From Limnanthes douglasii subsp. nivea (lineage: Eukaryota > Streptophyta > Magnoliopsida > Brassicales > Limnanthaceae): DNA of 64,000 nucleotides. The position numbers and the translations under genes are program-made. A model generated the notes under the pieces. That model searched no databases. It saw only the letters and a program-made list of their open reading frames with translations, and had not been told where the DNA came from. This document shows, one piece after another, positions 20,440 through 30,749 of this stretch (position 1 is its first letter; each line of letters starts with the position of its first letter). The DNA is taken from NCBI GenBank assembly GCA_036936605.1, contig JAUPFV010000004.1, positions 183,042,807-183,106,806 of the forward strand, in the 5' to 3' direction.

Positions 20440-20552
20440 ACCCATTTCACTATAAGACCCCTTGGTAATAATCCGATCGAAAACCTCACCACCCGCACAC
20501 ACTCCATGATTAGATTAACAGATTTATCATCGTCAAAAGCGCCTTTAACAAT
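20440..20552 (-). pseudogene. captured fragment of a calcium-dependent protein kinase
   Basis: Minus strand reads VKGAFDDDKSVNLIME, then after a one-base frameshift CAGGEVFDRIITKGSYSE. This is the strand 4/5 hinge and following helix of plant CDPK catalytic domains (family: ..ME.C.GGELFDRI..KG.YSE). About 38 residues; no catalytic loop. A pyrimidine-rich run followed by CAG just upstream (about 20552-20562) could be a leftover splice acceptor. Confidence 0.7.
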
Positions 20553-20650
20553 ACTGGAAAAACACGTTAAAACACAACGAATCCTTGAGAACCGGAGACG
20601 ATTTTAAGAATAATGGAAGCGTAATAAGTGACATGAAATGCACTTATCAA

Positions 20651-20751
20651 TGCTCATAGCAAACATTTTTAAAGTTGGCTGCTACTTCTTTAAGAATGAA
20701 TAAGTATTTGATCAACTGCTCCTTCTTGGCTTCGGACTGACCTTGAGCATG
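20651..20751 (-). repeat. 101-bp direct repeat, right copy
   Basis: Second copy of the RNase H segment that flanks the insert. Five mismatches to 19490-19590. Confidence 0.85.
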
Positions 20752-21240
20752 GTGGATAAGAAGATAAAAATCACTCATTAATCTAACTCTTTTAGCCCCA
20801 CACAGAAAAGCTAACTTTAGACCAGCTATATCTGCCTCATATTCAGAGTCATTGTTAGAAGCCATAAAAGCAAATCATATAGCCTGGTATAACTTATCAC
20901 CATATGGAGAGGTTAAACAAATCCCAGCCCCACAACCCATTGTGCTTGATCCACCATCCATCCGAACAACCCACTCTTTTTAGTTTTCTCTTCTAAAGCT
21001 TGTTTAGTACTTCTGTTCGAATGAAACTCTACCAAGAAATCAGCAACATGCTGATCTTTAATTGCAGCTCGTGGGGAAAAATCAATGTCATAATCACCGA
21101 ATTCTACTGACCATTTGGTCATCCTGCTTGATATGTCTGCTTTCTGAAGCACATTCTTCAAAGGAAAAGTTGTTCGGACGATGATGGAATGAGACTAAAA
21201 ATATAGCCTCATTTTTATGGCAGCAATCACTAAGGCTAGT
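20651..21240 (-). pseudogene. Tat-1 RNase H, N-terminal piece
   Basis: Holds the connection region after RT (ISRMTKWSVEFGDYDIDF at 21161-21060) and the RNase H core (VVRMDGGS-like near 20940, then SNNDSEYEADIAGLKLAF and the SDFYLLIHHAQGQSEAKK segment). Several stops. Interrupted at 20651 by the captured insert. Confidence 0.75.
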
Positions 21241-21280
21241 GCCAGCTTTTCAAGCTTTAGGTACCTCTTTTTAGCATCCA

Positions 21281-22535
21281 TCAAACTCTTGCTGATGTAC
21301 TATATACCAGACGAGGATAATTGTCCACCTCTCTTACCAGCACTGCACTTATTGCACATTCCGACACAGCCAAGTATTCATATAGTGTTTCTCCATCAAC
21401 ATGATTAAAAAAGGTTTTGGGAGAGGACAAATGTTTTTTTATTTCATTGAAAGCCTGGCTGCACTGTGGAGACCAGTTGAAGTCTTTAGCACATTTCAAG
21501 GTTTGGAAGAATGGAGCACATTTGTTCGAAGACCTTGAAATGAAACGATTTAAAGCAGCCAAACTTCCTGTCAGCCTCTGCACTTCTTTAATATTTCGAG
21601 GAGGGTCCATTTTTAACAGAGCATCAAACTGATCCAGATCAGGCTGTATCCCTTTTTCACTAATCACATTACCTAAAAACTTTCCAAACCGCACCCCAAA
21701 CACACTTTCAAGATCGAGTTTTAAATTCACCTTTGTTAAGTTGGCAAAAGTTTCTTGAAGATCAGTTAGGTGCAACTCTTCTTCTAAGCTCTTAACCATC
21801 ATATCATCGATATATACTTCCATATTTCTTCCAATCTGATCAGCAAATGCTTTATTTACCAACCTCTGATAAGTAGCCCCAACATTTTTCAACCCAAAAG
21901 GAATCACCTTGTAACAATGGAGACCCCTATTTGTAGAAAAGGTAGTGTTTTTTGGTCCTTCGGATCCACTTGTATCTGGTTATAACCGGAGAAGGAATCC
22001 ATGAACGATAATAGCTTGTTACCAGATGTGGAGTCCACCAACTGATCTATCCGGGGGAATGGATAGAGATCTTTTGGGCAAGCTCTGTTGAGGTCAGTAA
22101 AGTCGATACACATACGCCATTTCCCATTCTTTTTCTTGACTAACACTCAGTTGGGTATCCATAAAGGATACCAAGACTCCTTTATATGCCCCATCTTAGT
22201 AAGGCGATCAATTTCTTGGATTATTACATCAGCTTTCTCCTTAGAAAAACCTCTCCTTTTTGCACAACAGGTTCAACATCTCTCCTAATAGATAGTTTGT
22301 GTGATATAACACTTGTTGGTACTCCAGTCACATCAGCATTACACCAAGCAAAAACGTGTTGGTGACCTTCCAAAAAGGACAACAACTTCTTCTTCAATTC
22401 TGGTGCCATCTTTGAGCCAACTTTAACACTCCTTCCTTTAGCCAAAGAGTGGATTTCAACTTCTTCAATCGGTATCAAAACACCAGGGGTCTCTCTGGGG
22501 TCATCAATTTCACCCTCAGCCCTAGAGGGCCACAA
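21281..22535 (-). pseudogene. Tat-1 reverse transcriptase
   Basis: Three open pieces: 22535-22224 (N-terminal; HQHVFAWCNADVTGVPT), 22146-21904 (LVKKKNGKWRMCIDFTDLN, LLSFMDSFSGYNQIQV with the first catalytic Asp) and 21907-21281 (PFGLKNVGATYQR, then Y-I-D-D at 21803-21814). Catalytic residues are retained; frameshifts separate the pieces. In the family it copies element RNA into DNA. Confidence 0.9.
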
Positions 22536-22539
22536 AAAC

Positions 22540-22980
22540 TGCTAATCTTCATAAATCCGGACTGCTCCCAAAGTTCTAGGAGCAAGTGCAGTTGCATAAC
22601 ATTCTCTTACTATCTTTTGGCTACTCCGGACAACTCCCACTTGTCCTTCAACCGCATACTTTAAACATTGATGGACTGTTGAAGCCACATCATGCATCTT
22701 AGAGAGCCAGGACCTCACAAAGATCGCATTGTAACATATGGGGCAATCTACCATAACGAATAGTACCCTAACCGTCTTCTTGAAAGGGCCTTTGCCCAAC
22801 AATACCTCCTCCTCAAATTCTCTGATTACATCCGCAGAGCTCCTTGTGAACCCCACAATGAATCTGTTCAAACGTTGAATCACTGTCGGATTCTTCATCT
22901 GCTTATAAGAACTTAAAAACAGAATATTGGCTGAGCTGCCAGTGTCAATCAGAATTCGCCTGATGTCGTTACCCCAAATT
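22540..22980 (-). pseudogene. Tat-1 aspartic protease
   Basis: The active site LIDTGSSANIL is intact, with D-T-G at 22938-22946. It is followed by the conserved block GPFKKTVRVLFVMVD and SWLSKMHDVASTVHQCLK. It lies between gag and RT as usual for Ty3/gypsy elements. It would cleave the Gag-Pol polyprotein. The open frame starts at 22898; upstream coding is broken at about 22985. Confidence 0.85.
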
Positions 22981-23026
22981 GAAGCTCATATCACTATAAC
23001 ATCCTCATGAGGCCCAACTATATTTC

Positions 23027-24900
23027 TTAAATCATCCTCATAAAAACAATGAAAGGATAAGGAATTTGAGACTGATAAGAAGATATGTCTCCCTCTACCT
23101 GAGTATCTAGAGTGTGAACATGCCTCTTCCTTGAAGAAGGAGTCGGCGCAGTCATAGTGTCCCCTCCGAAAATGGTAAGCGACTCAAAGAAGCTAATGAT
23201 TCCGGACACCATTTTGACTTGTTCTGTTATAACCCCCACCTTGTTACGAGTTGGGTCAGGCTCGAAATACTCTGAATCCACATCGAATCTTTTATGGATC
23301 ACAATTTCCCCCTTCAGAGCTAATGTTCCTTCGTTGTTCGTAGGGACTGTCCGGGGAGCACTGTCAGGCCTGTTTTCACTCCTCCTCTTGACATAAGCTC
23401 CCAGCTTGCCCTTTTCAATAAGATTCTGTACCTCTTGTTTCAAAGTGATGCAGTCTTCGATGTTGTGGCTAATATCATAATGATAGTGGAAAAAACAAGT
23501 ATTATGAATTTCCCTAGGAGATTGAAGCATTGCTGGCATCCTCAAATGCACCTCATCTTTAGTTTTGTCATAAATGGTTGCCACATTCTCCTTTAACTCA
23601 GCAAACCACTCCGGTTGGACCCAAGGTTCTCGTTTATTTCTGGATTGCTGGCTCTAAGCTGGATTTAGGTGGGATTGAGTCTGTTTGGCGATGTTGGACC
23701 CCTATCCGGTTTCTTTGGCCTTGTATCATGACTGATTCTGGTTTGGAGCAGCTGGGGCAAACCTCACTTGTCCGTGTACCCTAGTCTTCTTTGTTTCATC
23801 AATGTTGATTTGTTTTCCCACCTGATTTAGAAAACCACCCCAAGTCATGGCCTTCTTCCTTGTCACTGAATCAACTAGATTCCCAGGGTTTAACCCTTGT
23901 CTCAAAGAGGCTATTGCTACCTGCTCAAAGCAATCAGCTAACCCATTCTTGGTATTTACAACCCGGCTTATATAGTCTTTCAGTGACTCATTTGGCTATT
24001 GGGCATAATGGATAATAGTATCTCCATTGCCCTTCACCTCTTTGCTCCCCACACACTGCCTTCGGAAGGCCACCCAAAATGAATCAAAGTTTCTGATACA
24101 ACCCTGTGGCAGGTTGTTGTACCATTTCAGAGCACTTCCCGTAAAGGATTGAGAGAAGGATCTATACAGAATTTTGTCATCATCATCAAAATTTTCATTA
24201 AATTTTTAAACTGTTCCAGATGGTTGTCCGGATATTTGCTCCCATGATATTTCTCCATTTTAGTACTGTCAAACCTCTTAGGAAGGTTTCCGGAAAGTAT
24301 CTTGGCAGACAATGGCGATTGCATCCAATTCCGACTACGATTAAAAATTGTGTCTTCATTAGGTGTTGCAAAAATACTTGGCTCATCATGGAAAGCAAAG
24401 GGATCAATCAACAGCTGGTCCACATGCATGTGACTATGGCTGTGTCTATGAGACGACCCTTCTCCCAGATGCCTCTTTAGTCTTCCATGCCTATCTCTCT
24501 TTCTTGAATATTTTTTAACTAGCTTTTGCTTCATCCTAGACCTCCCCTCATCACTGCTTGATGACAAAGACTCCTCAAGATCATTCTCGTTCGAAGAGTT
24601 ACTAAAGGACTCAGATTCTGAGCTGTCCACCGGCTTGGACCGGTGAGACTTCTTGGAACTAACATGGGTCTTTTTTGGCCTTAAATGAGTCTTTGCTGAT
24701 GAGCCATTCTTCCTTGAATTTTCAGTATGGTGAACGACTAACGCCTTGGACTTTTCTTTTAAACCCATCTCTGCCTTTTTAATAGCCCTTAACGCTTCTA
24801 TTTTAGATTTCAACTTATCTCGTTCCTCGGGGGTGTATTCATCATTTTCCCCAACCACCTCCACCACAGGTGGTGGAATTGCTCGCTCGTTCGGATCCAT
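23027..24900 (-). pseudogene. Tat-1 gag
   Basis: ATG 24900 opens a charged, Ser-rich N-terminal region (DPNERAIPPPVVEVVG, a Lys/Glu helix, a run of HRHSHSHMHVD) leading into the retrotransposon gag core (FDSTKMEKYHGSKYPDNHLEQF at about 24290-24220). The core continues in broken frames through 23600 (ESLKDYISRVVN, IASLRQGLNPG). The C-terminal piece 23584-23027 has the C.FH.HYD..H..EDC..LK knuckle-like motif and LIEKGKLGAYV. Gag forms the particle shell; here it is broken near 24127 and 23600. Confidence 0.85.
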
Positions 24901-24944
24901 CCAAACAGGTCTTTCTGTTGGTTTTGAATGCTAGATTCAGGCAC

Positions 24945-24974
24945 TTTCTCCTCCCATTGTGGTCGCCAATTTGG
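24945..24974 (-). promoter_or_regulatory. Tat-1 primer binding site region
   Basis: Minus strand immediately after the 5' LTR: CCAAATTGGCGACCACAATG. Compare CCAAATTGGAGACTCCACTA after the Tat-3 LTR and CCAAATTAGTGACCATAGTG in Tat-2. The TTGG.GAC core is the expected tRNA-primer site; I do not assign the tRNA. Confidence 0.6.
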
Positions 24975-25299
24975 TGAGGTTTATTTTAAGCTGAAGGTAA
25001 TTTTGTCAAGTGTTTTGTAAAGTTTTGAGAATATTAAATATTTGGGTGTTTTGTAGTGAGAGATTTGAGCCGCCTTGTTGTATTAAATATTCATTATCCT
25101 CATTAATGAAAGTAGTTGAGTATTTATACCTTTACTTATGGAACCATTTACTTAATAAGCTGATTAGCACCTAGCTTAGTCAAAAGGTGTTTAGTTATTT
25201 TATACTTTTGTCCTGTATGGACAGTTTAGTGGGCGGTTTATGTCCAAATTGCCCTTGTCCAAAAATCTCAGTAGGCAATGGTGGATTTATCCGGACTCA
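24975..25299 (-). repeat. Tat-1 5' LTR (325 bp)
   Basis: Minus strand from TGAGTCCGGATAAATCC to AAACCTCA. About 50 bp shorter than the 3' LTR; substitutions and indels throughout suggest an old insertion. TATA-type TATAAATACTC near 25120 (minus). Confidence 0.85.
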
Positions 25300-25304
25300 T
25301 CAAG

Positions 25305-25617
25305 CATAGATGATGGAAACATAAAGTATTTGCTCAAATTTTGATGCGAAACTTTAAGGTGAATTATATCTTCTTCATCACAGACAATGTTCTCTTAGCT
25401 GAATCTTCCACATGACACAGATTTTATTGTTAGAGTTAGAAATACTTAGATGAAAATTGGGATTTTTCATAATTTGGTCAAGGTTATCCGTAGAGATCAT
25501 GAGTTCCTAGATAGCCAGGAACTCAATTTTCTTAGAGGTTACTAAATGCTTTAATCTTCTAATTGACTTTTTATTCGATAACCCTATAATATTCTGATTT
25601 AATATTTTAACTATCAT
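25305..25617 (-). pseudogene. LINE ORF2 start (AP-endonuclease N-terminal part)
   Basis: ATG at 25617-25615. Encodes ILNQNIIGLSNKKSIRRLKH, then KKIEFLAI*E (an in-frame TAG at the position of the usual Q of the QE motif), typical of plant L1 endonucleases. The last bases before the Tat-1 LTR correspond to the conserved ..IYA motif. The domain resumes on the far side of the insertions, at 13414. About 25 codons are missing between the two halves. Confidence 0.8.
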
Positions 25618-26159
25618 TTATATTAGAGGGTGAGAGGTTTGACTCCTTGGAATCAATTGTTTTGTGAGATTGAATAATTTTTTAGGTTTAAACGTTTTGA
25701 TTTTTTGATTCATAACATTAAGCTCATTATCCATGTTTCTTTTTTTATTAGGGAAGATTAGAAGGCTTCTAGTTAAGGTGTAGTGGGGGAGTTTGATATA
25801 TCTTCATAGTCAAATGAGGTATTGAGGCATTAGAATCAGTTTCGAGTGTCTATAGGTTGTTAAGCATCAATAATTTCAGTATTGTGCTCTACTTGAAGGT
25901 TATTATTTCCTTGAATTTGATGAGTGATATGGTTATTAGTGTGCTGAGAAATATCCTTATCCTTAATAATATTATTTTTGACAAGTCTCTCTAGTGTTTG
26001 GTTAGACATGTTAGACTGAGTTCAAGGTTCTTCTAATATTATTGATTTCATCCTAGGAGCCTTAATCTTATTTGTGTTTGTTGAATTATTTTCAACCATT
26101 TGATCAACATAATAAACTAGGTTTTTATCTTTAAAAATTTCAGGTTTTAATTTTTATTT
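25618..26159 (-). other. LINE sequence between ORF1 zinc knuckle and ORF2
   Basis: Region between the CCHC-like motif of ORF1 and the ORF2 start. AT-rich and decayed. No clear protein motif is visible; it probably encodes the variable tail of ORF1 plus the spacer. Confidence 0.4.
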
Positions 26160-26510
26160 TACAATTTTGGCTCATGTGACCCAGGTGGGGACAGTCTGGA
26201 AAATAAACTAGGGGTATCCCAATATATAATGTTTTTCAAATTACCCTTGTGGTCACCAATTCAATCCAATTTTTTTTTATTAACAGGCGTGGATACATCA
26301 AGTTCTATCCAAGTCTAATAATAGTTGCGTCTTGCTAGTTTTTTAGAAGGTATCCAGATATCTAAAGGGTTCCCTAAAGCTTTGACTATATGATTAATGG
26401 TTTCTCCGTTGTAAAGATAAAAGGGGATTTCCTGAGTCGGTAAAAGTGAGGCTACCTCAACATGAATATACTTTGATGGACATCAAGGCCAAAGAGTTAG
26501 TAGTTTATAC
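26160..26510 (-). pseudogene. LINE ORF1 (DUF4283/zinc-knuckle protein), 5'-truncated
   Basis: Minus strand encodes IHVEVASLLPTQEIPF, the ..GNPLDIWIPSK..ARR.. block, TWIELDVSTP, and then in another frame CPHLGHMSQNC (26161-26199), the rest of a CCHC knuckle that has lost its first Cys. This order is that of plant L1 ORF1 RNA-binding proteins. The 5' end is missing where it meets Tat-2 aORF sequence at about 26510. Confidence 0.75.
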
Positions 26511-27717
26511 CAATGTACTCAATTGGGGCCTTCGATTTCCCCTAAACCTATAAATAGTGAGGTATTTCGACTTGATGGTTCACCTCAAGTTACTCCTGAA
26601 CTAGAGAGTAAGGCCATTGATGCAACGCTTTTAGAAATTGTTGCAGTTACTGTTGAAGAGACTGAAAGGCCATTAGATTCTCTGACCGCTAAAAAGAAAG
26701 GGGAAAAATAAGTAAGGAAGGTAGAGATAAGAGGGAAATGAAGAAGAAGACTTCAGTTGGTTTGGAGATCATTCTCCGATCTTAAATCATCCCTTCAATC
26801 ATTCACACCGAAGTTCCTCCACAAATTGTTGTATATACCGATCCTCATTCCCCATTGCTTCCTACATATGATATGCCGACTTTTGACGGTGGTGATCAAA
26901 TGGATGACTTATGAAACTTAGGGAAGTTTAATTTTAAAGACTTTGAACGAGAGTTCCATGAGTCCAACAAGCATGAGAAGGTTGTGATATATGAAGGTGA
27001 ATCTTTTAAAGTGTCTAAGCAGCTTGATGAATTGGGGTATGCAGTTTTGGGCTATGTAAGGCCAATCATTAACTTGGAGAGGCAAGTAAGATCTCAATCC
27101 AGGGATATTATCTTCCTTCAAGATGAAAATCTAGGTTTAAAGAACTCTATTGAGGAAGAGAAAAAGAAAACTGAAAATCTTGTCAAACAAATGAAGACCC
27201 TTAATAAAGAGTTGGTTCAAACCAAATTTGACTGTGATAAGCTACAGTCTGACTACACTAATTTATAGTCATCCAATTCCAAGTAAATTAATTCCTTAAA
27301 AGATCAGCACATTAAGGAGAAAGAGACTATTCAATATTTATGTGAAGAGAAGAAAAAGCTCGAAGATCTTCTTAAGAAAAAAAGAAGATGATATAGCTTC
27401 TATTAATACTGCTCAAGAGGTAGCCAATTATGAGGATTTATATGCTAACAAAGTGTTGGAATCTTTACAAGAGATGGATGAAAAGATCAAATATGATGAT
27501 GTTGTTCCATAATACATTCCCCAAACTATCTCTTAGGGATCTATGGAGGTACGTGCCAGTTGAACGGATCCCTTACCACAACCTAGCTTTAGGTGATGAG
27601 TTTAATATTTCTGATGATTAAGAAGAAGATAACTTTGATGAAGAGGATGAAAAGGATTCTGATGGTGAGAATCAACAAGGGAAAGAAAGAAAGAAAACCG
27701 ATGGAAACAAGCCATAA
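26511..27717 (+). pseudogene. Tat-2 extra antisense gene, C-terminal part
   Basis: Related to the Tat-1 aORF. It has IDATLLEIVAVTVEET (compare IDASLLQVVEYETVKE in Tat-1), a Lys-rich linker, a coiled coil (26984-27410) and the conserved end (FHNTFPKLSLRDLWRYV then ERIPYHNLALGDEF, acidic tail, GNKP stop at 27715-27717). Read plus while Tat-2 pol is read minus, converging. The N-terminal half and 3' LTR are absent. Many stops. Confidence 0.7.
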
Positions 27718-28028
27718 GGTTAACATGGTTCAATGTGTATGTGTGTTTGAATTAAAGTTCTAAATATATACAAGGAATTTTGTTTCATTTATATCAGATA
27801 AATTTGTATAAGTCCTTGGCTAGGCCAAAGGCATTTAGTATTCAAATTTTGGATTTATTTTGTTTTGCCATTGGATACCCAATGTAGTTTATGTTAACTT
27901 TATTTCTATGAGCTTCATGTTCCAACATATTTTCACTTCCATTCATATCCGACCCTGATTAAGTATGTTTTATTTAAAGATAATCTAAATTTAGAATAAA
28001 CGAAGGCAATAAAATTTAATCCAATTAA
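27718..28028. other. Tat-2 3' spacer
   Basis: AT-rich non-coding DNA between the aORF end and the 49-bp array, equivalent to 17608-17998 in Tat-1. No feature recognised. Confidence 0.4.
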
Positions 28029-28275
28029 GCCATTCGAAGGTAATCCATTCAAAGGCAATATAATTTAATCTAACCAAGCCATTCGAAGGTAATCCATTCG
28101 AAGGCACCAAAATTTAATCCAACAAAACCATTTGAAGGTAATCCATTCGAAGGCATCAAAATTTAATCCAACTAAGCCATTCAAAGGTAATTCATTCAAA
28201 TGCATCAAAATTAATCCAACCAAGCCATTCGAAGGTAATACATTTGAAGACATCAAAATTAAATACAACCAAGCA
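28029..28275 (-). repeat. 49-bp tandem array, five copies (Tat-2)
   Basis: The anchor GGTAAT recurs at 28039, 28088, 28137, 28186 and 28234: period 49, 49, 49, 48. Each monomer contains a half-duplication, CATTCGAAGGtaatCCATTCGAAGG. It lies between pol and the aORF. Confidence 0.95.
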
Positions 28276-28325
28276 TAACAAAGACACTTTTTAAAGGCAA
28301 AAGATGGTAGATTGATTGTGATTCA

Positions 28326-28385
28326 GACACCTCATTAAAACCTCCCTATGCCATCAGGGTAGGAAATAATATGCCCCTTAATATT
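28326..28385 (-). promoter_or_regulatory. conserved post-integrase motif (copy in Tat-2)
   Basis: Minus: TTTCCTACCCTGATGGCA then TAGGGAGGTTTTAATGAGG. Same layout as in Tat-1, Tat-3 and Tat-4. Confidence 0.5.
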
Positions 28386-28427
28386 TACATTGAACTAAAA
28401 CAAAGTAAATATTTACAAGATAAGATT

Positions 28428-29500
28428 ATTCTAAATATAACATTGGATGCTCAACATTACAAGGGAGCTTTAAAAGGTTACCTTCTTTGTCCAAGAGCTT
28501 GTATATTCCTTTCTTGATCCTTTCATACATAATGTATGGTCCTTCATAGTTTGAAGCATGCTTTCCAATCTTTTACTTGGTATGTAAACATATGTTTTTT
28601 AGAACTTTATATCCCACTTAAAGTTTTCTTTTTTTAACTTTGGATGTATACATGTTTCTCATAATTATTTGGTAAATAATAGTTCTCAAATGAGCTTTTA
28701 TTTTCCTTTCCTCACTCAAATCTAGCTCAGCTCTTACTACCACCTTATTATTCTTTTCAGAATAACTTTGAACTCTGAAAGAAGTAAGAATAGATTCTAT
28801 AGATATGATTGCATACATTCCATAAACTAAAGCAAATGGAGAGTCTTGAGTAACTGTATGGGGAGTAGTTTGGTAGGCCCATAGTACTTCTTGTAGATAA
28901 TTCAGCCATTTCCCGGCTCTTCCCTCCAAGTTCTTTTTCAGACCCATTAAATTTGTTCATTTTTCTACCTTAACTTGTCCATTGTATTGAGGATAAAAAT
29001 GAGAAGAGAAACAATGGTGAATTCCTTTTGATGCACACAACATTTTCATGTCTTTATTGTCAGATTAAGGACCATTGTTTGTAGTGATACGCATTGAGAA
29101 TACCAAACCTACACCATATATTAGAAAGAATAAACTTTACCACTACTTCGGACGTTGTCCAAAATTGTGGGTAAGCTTCTAGCCACTTAAATGTAATCGA
29201 TTTCCAAACAGATAGTGCGACACCCCTTAGAGGCCATCAGAAGTGGTCCGACTAAATCAAGTCCTCACCTTTCAAAAGGTACTGTTTCAGACACAGACTC
29301 CATAGGGTCTACTGGTACATGAATTACATTTCCATACATTTAACAAGGGTCACATCATTTTACCAAGTCTTTACAATCTGCCAAAATAGAAGGCCAATAA
29401 TACCCTGTCAACAAGACCCTTATAGCTAAAGCCTTGTAACCATAATGTGTCGATCATTGTCTATTATGTAGTTCTGATAGGACAACATGAGATCCGTTGA
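28428..29500 (-). pseudogene. Tat-2 integrase
   Basis: Strongly decayed. Recognisable parts are the end of the core (GLKKNLEGRAGKWLNYLQ and VLWAYQTTPHTVTQDSPF, 28947-28780), the region after it (IIMRNMYTSKVKKR) and, upstream, matches to the HHCC zinc region around 29460-29340 with stops. The TDNG region near 29070-29040 is not intact. Confidence 0.7.
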
Positions 29501-30740
29501 CTCCGAGTCAACACAGCAAGGGTCTGCTGGACGATTTTGTTAAAAACCCCTCTTAAAACCACAAATCCATGAGCTTTGTATTTCAGCTTTTTGGCAGAAG
29601 CTTTGTCTTTAGATAAAAATCTGTTAGTGATAAAATCTTGGATATCATTCCTCAAATCTTGAGAATTTATGATATATAACTGAAATTTATCTTCTATATC
29701 ACCTTTTACTTCAGAGTTTGTGACTATGGAAGGACATTCTTGCACAATGATCCAATGATATGCTTTGGAATATGCTCTAGTGGGTCGATAACCAGCCATT
29801 GAATTTTTACGATCTTGGGACATGTTTGTACTTAACATGTTTAAAAATGGTTGAGATATCTATTAACACCTCTAAATACTTCACCAAATGTTATTTCATG
29901 GTTTCAGATTGCCCCTGCAGTTAATGAATAACTAATTATGAATCACTCAATAATCAAATTCTTTTGGCGCCATATATTTGAGCCAATATCGATCTTGCTA
30001 TTGTACCCTCATATTCCGATTCATTGTTGGATTCTCTAAAACCAAAACGTATTGCGTGGTATATTGAATCTCAAAAGGGGAAATGAGGCAGATACCAGCA
30101 CCACACCCCATTATACTATATCCACCATCAATTTGAACCACCCATTCCTTCTTAGGCTTACTCATTTGAGCTTCCTCATCAGGCATTTTTTAGTGAAATT
30201 CAACTAAAAATCAGCCATAACTTGAGTTTTGATTGCAATTTTGGGTGCAAAGTCAATTTCACAATCTCTAAGCTCAACTGATCATTTGGTCATTCGTCAT
30301 GATATATCTGGTTTTTTGTAACACATTATTCATGGAAAAAGAGGTTCAATCGTAATAGAGTGTGCGTGGAAATATGAGCTTATTTTTCTGGCTGCTATGA
30401 CCAATACCAAGGCTAGTTTTTACAATTTCAAGTATCTTTTCTATGCTTCCAATACGATTTTACTTATATAATAAACAGAGTGGTGATAGTTATCAACTTC
30501 TTGTACCAATACTACACTCACAACATAATATGTTACTACTAGATATGTGTAAATTATTTATGCATCAACAAGCTTGAATAAAGTTTTAGGTGAAGATATG
30601 CGTTGCTTATTTTCAAGAAATGTTTAATCACAATTTGGGGACCAATTGAGGTCTTTTGTATTTCTCAAAACTTGGATAAACTGGGCACACTTATTTGATG
30701 ACCTTGAAATGAATCTGTTTAATGTTGTTAATCTCTTAAT
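29501..30740 (-). pseudogene. Tat-2 RNase H and connection region
   Basis: Pieces include EWVVQIDGGYSIMGCGAG (30186-29998; first catalytic Asp present), the SNDQL..-like middle and the segment 29838-29464 that links RNase H to integrase (AKKLKYKAHGFVVLRG). Numerous stops. Confidence 0.7.
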
Positions 30741-30749
30741 CAATATTGA

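Larger units (their letters stand above)
19591..20650 (-). mobile_element. foreign insert in Tat-1 RNase H (captured sequences)
   Basis: A 1060-bp segment, not retroelement-like, lying between two 101-bp copies of the RNase H sequence. It contains, in the same orientation as pol: a CDPK kinase fragment (20440-20552), an ALMT fragment (20265-20402), an unidentified segment (about 20100-20264) and a pyrimidine-rich tandem repeat (19677-19950). No terminal inverted repeats were seen. The pattern is best explained by retroelement-mediated capture, for example template switching onto cellular RNAs, or by recombination; that is inference. Confidence 0.7.
13891..25299 (-). mobile_element. Tat-1: Ty3/gypsy Tat-lineage retrotransposon with both LTRs
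   Basis: An 11.4-kb element on the minus strand. Order: 5' LTR 25299-24975, PBS, gag, protease, reverse transcriptase, RNase H, integrase, a conserved motif, an extra gene on the opposite strand, 3' LTR 14251-13891. The gag-pol order with integrase last and the extra antisense gene fit the Tat lineage. Flanks TCAAA (left) and TCAAG (right) are a near-perfect 5-bp target duplication. Coding regions are broken by stops, so it cannot move itself. A 1.06-kb foreign insert splits RNase H. Confidence 0.85.
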
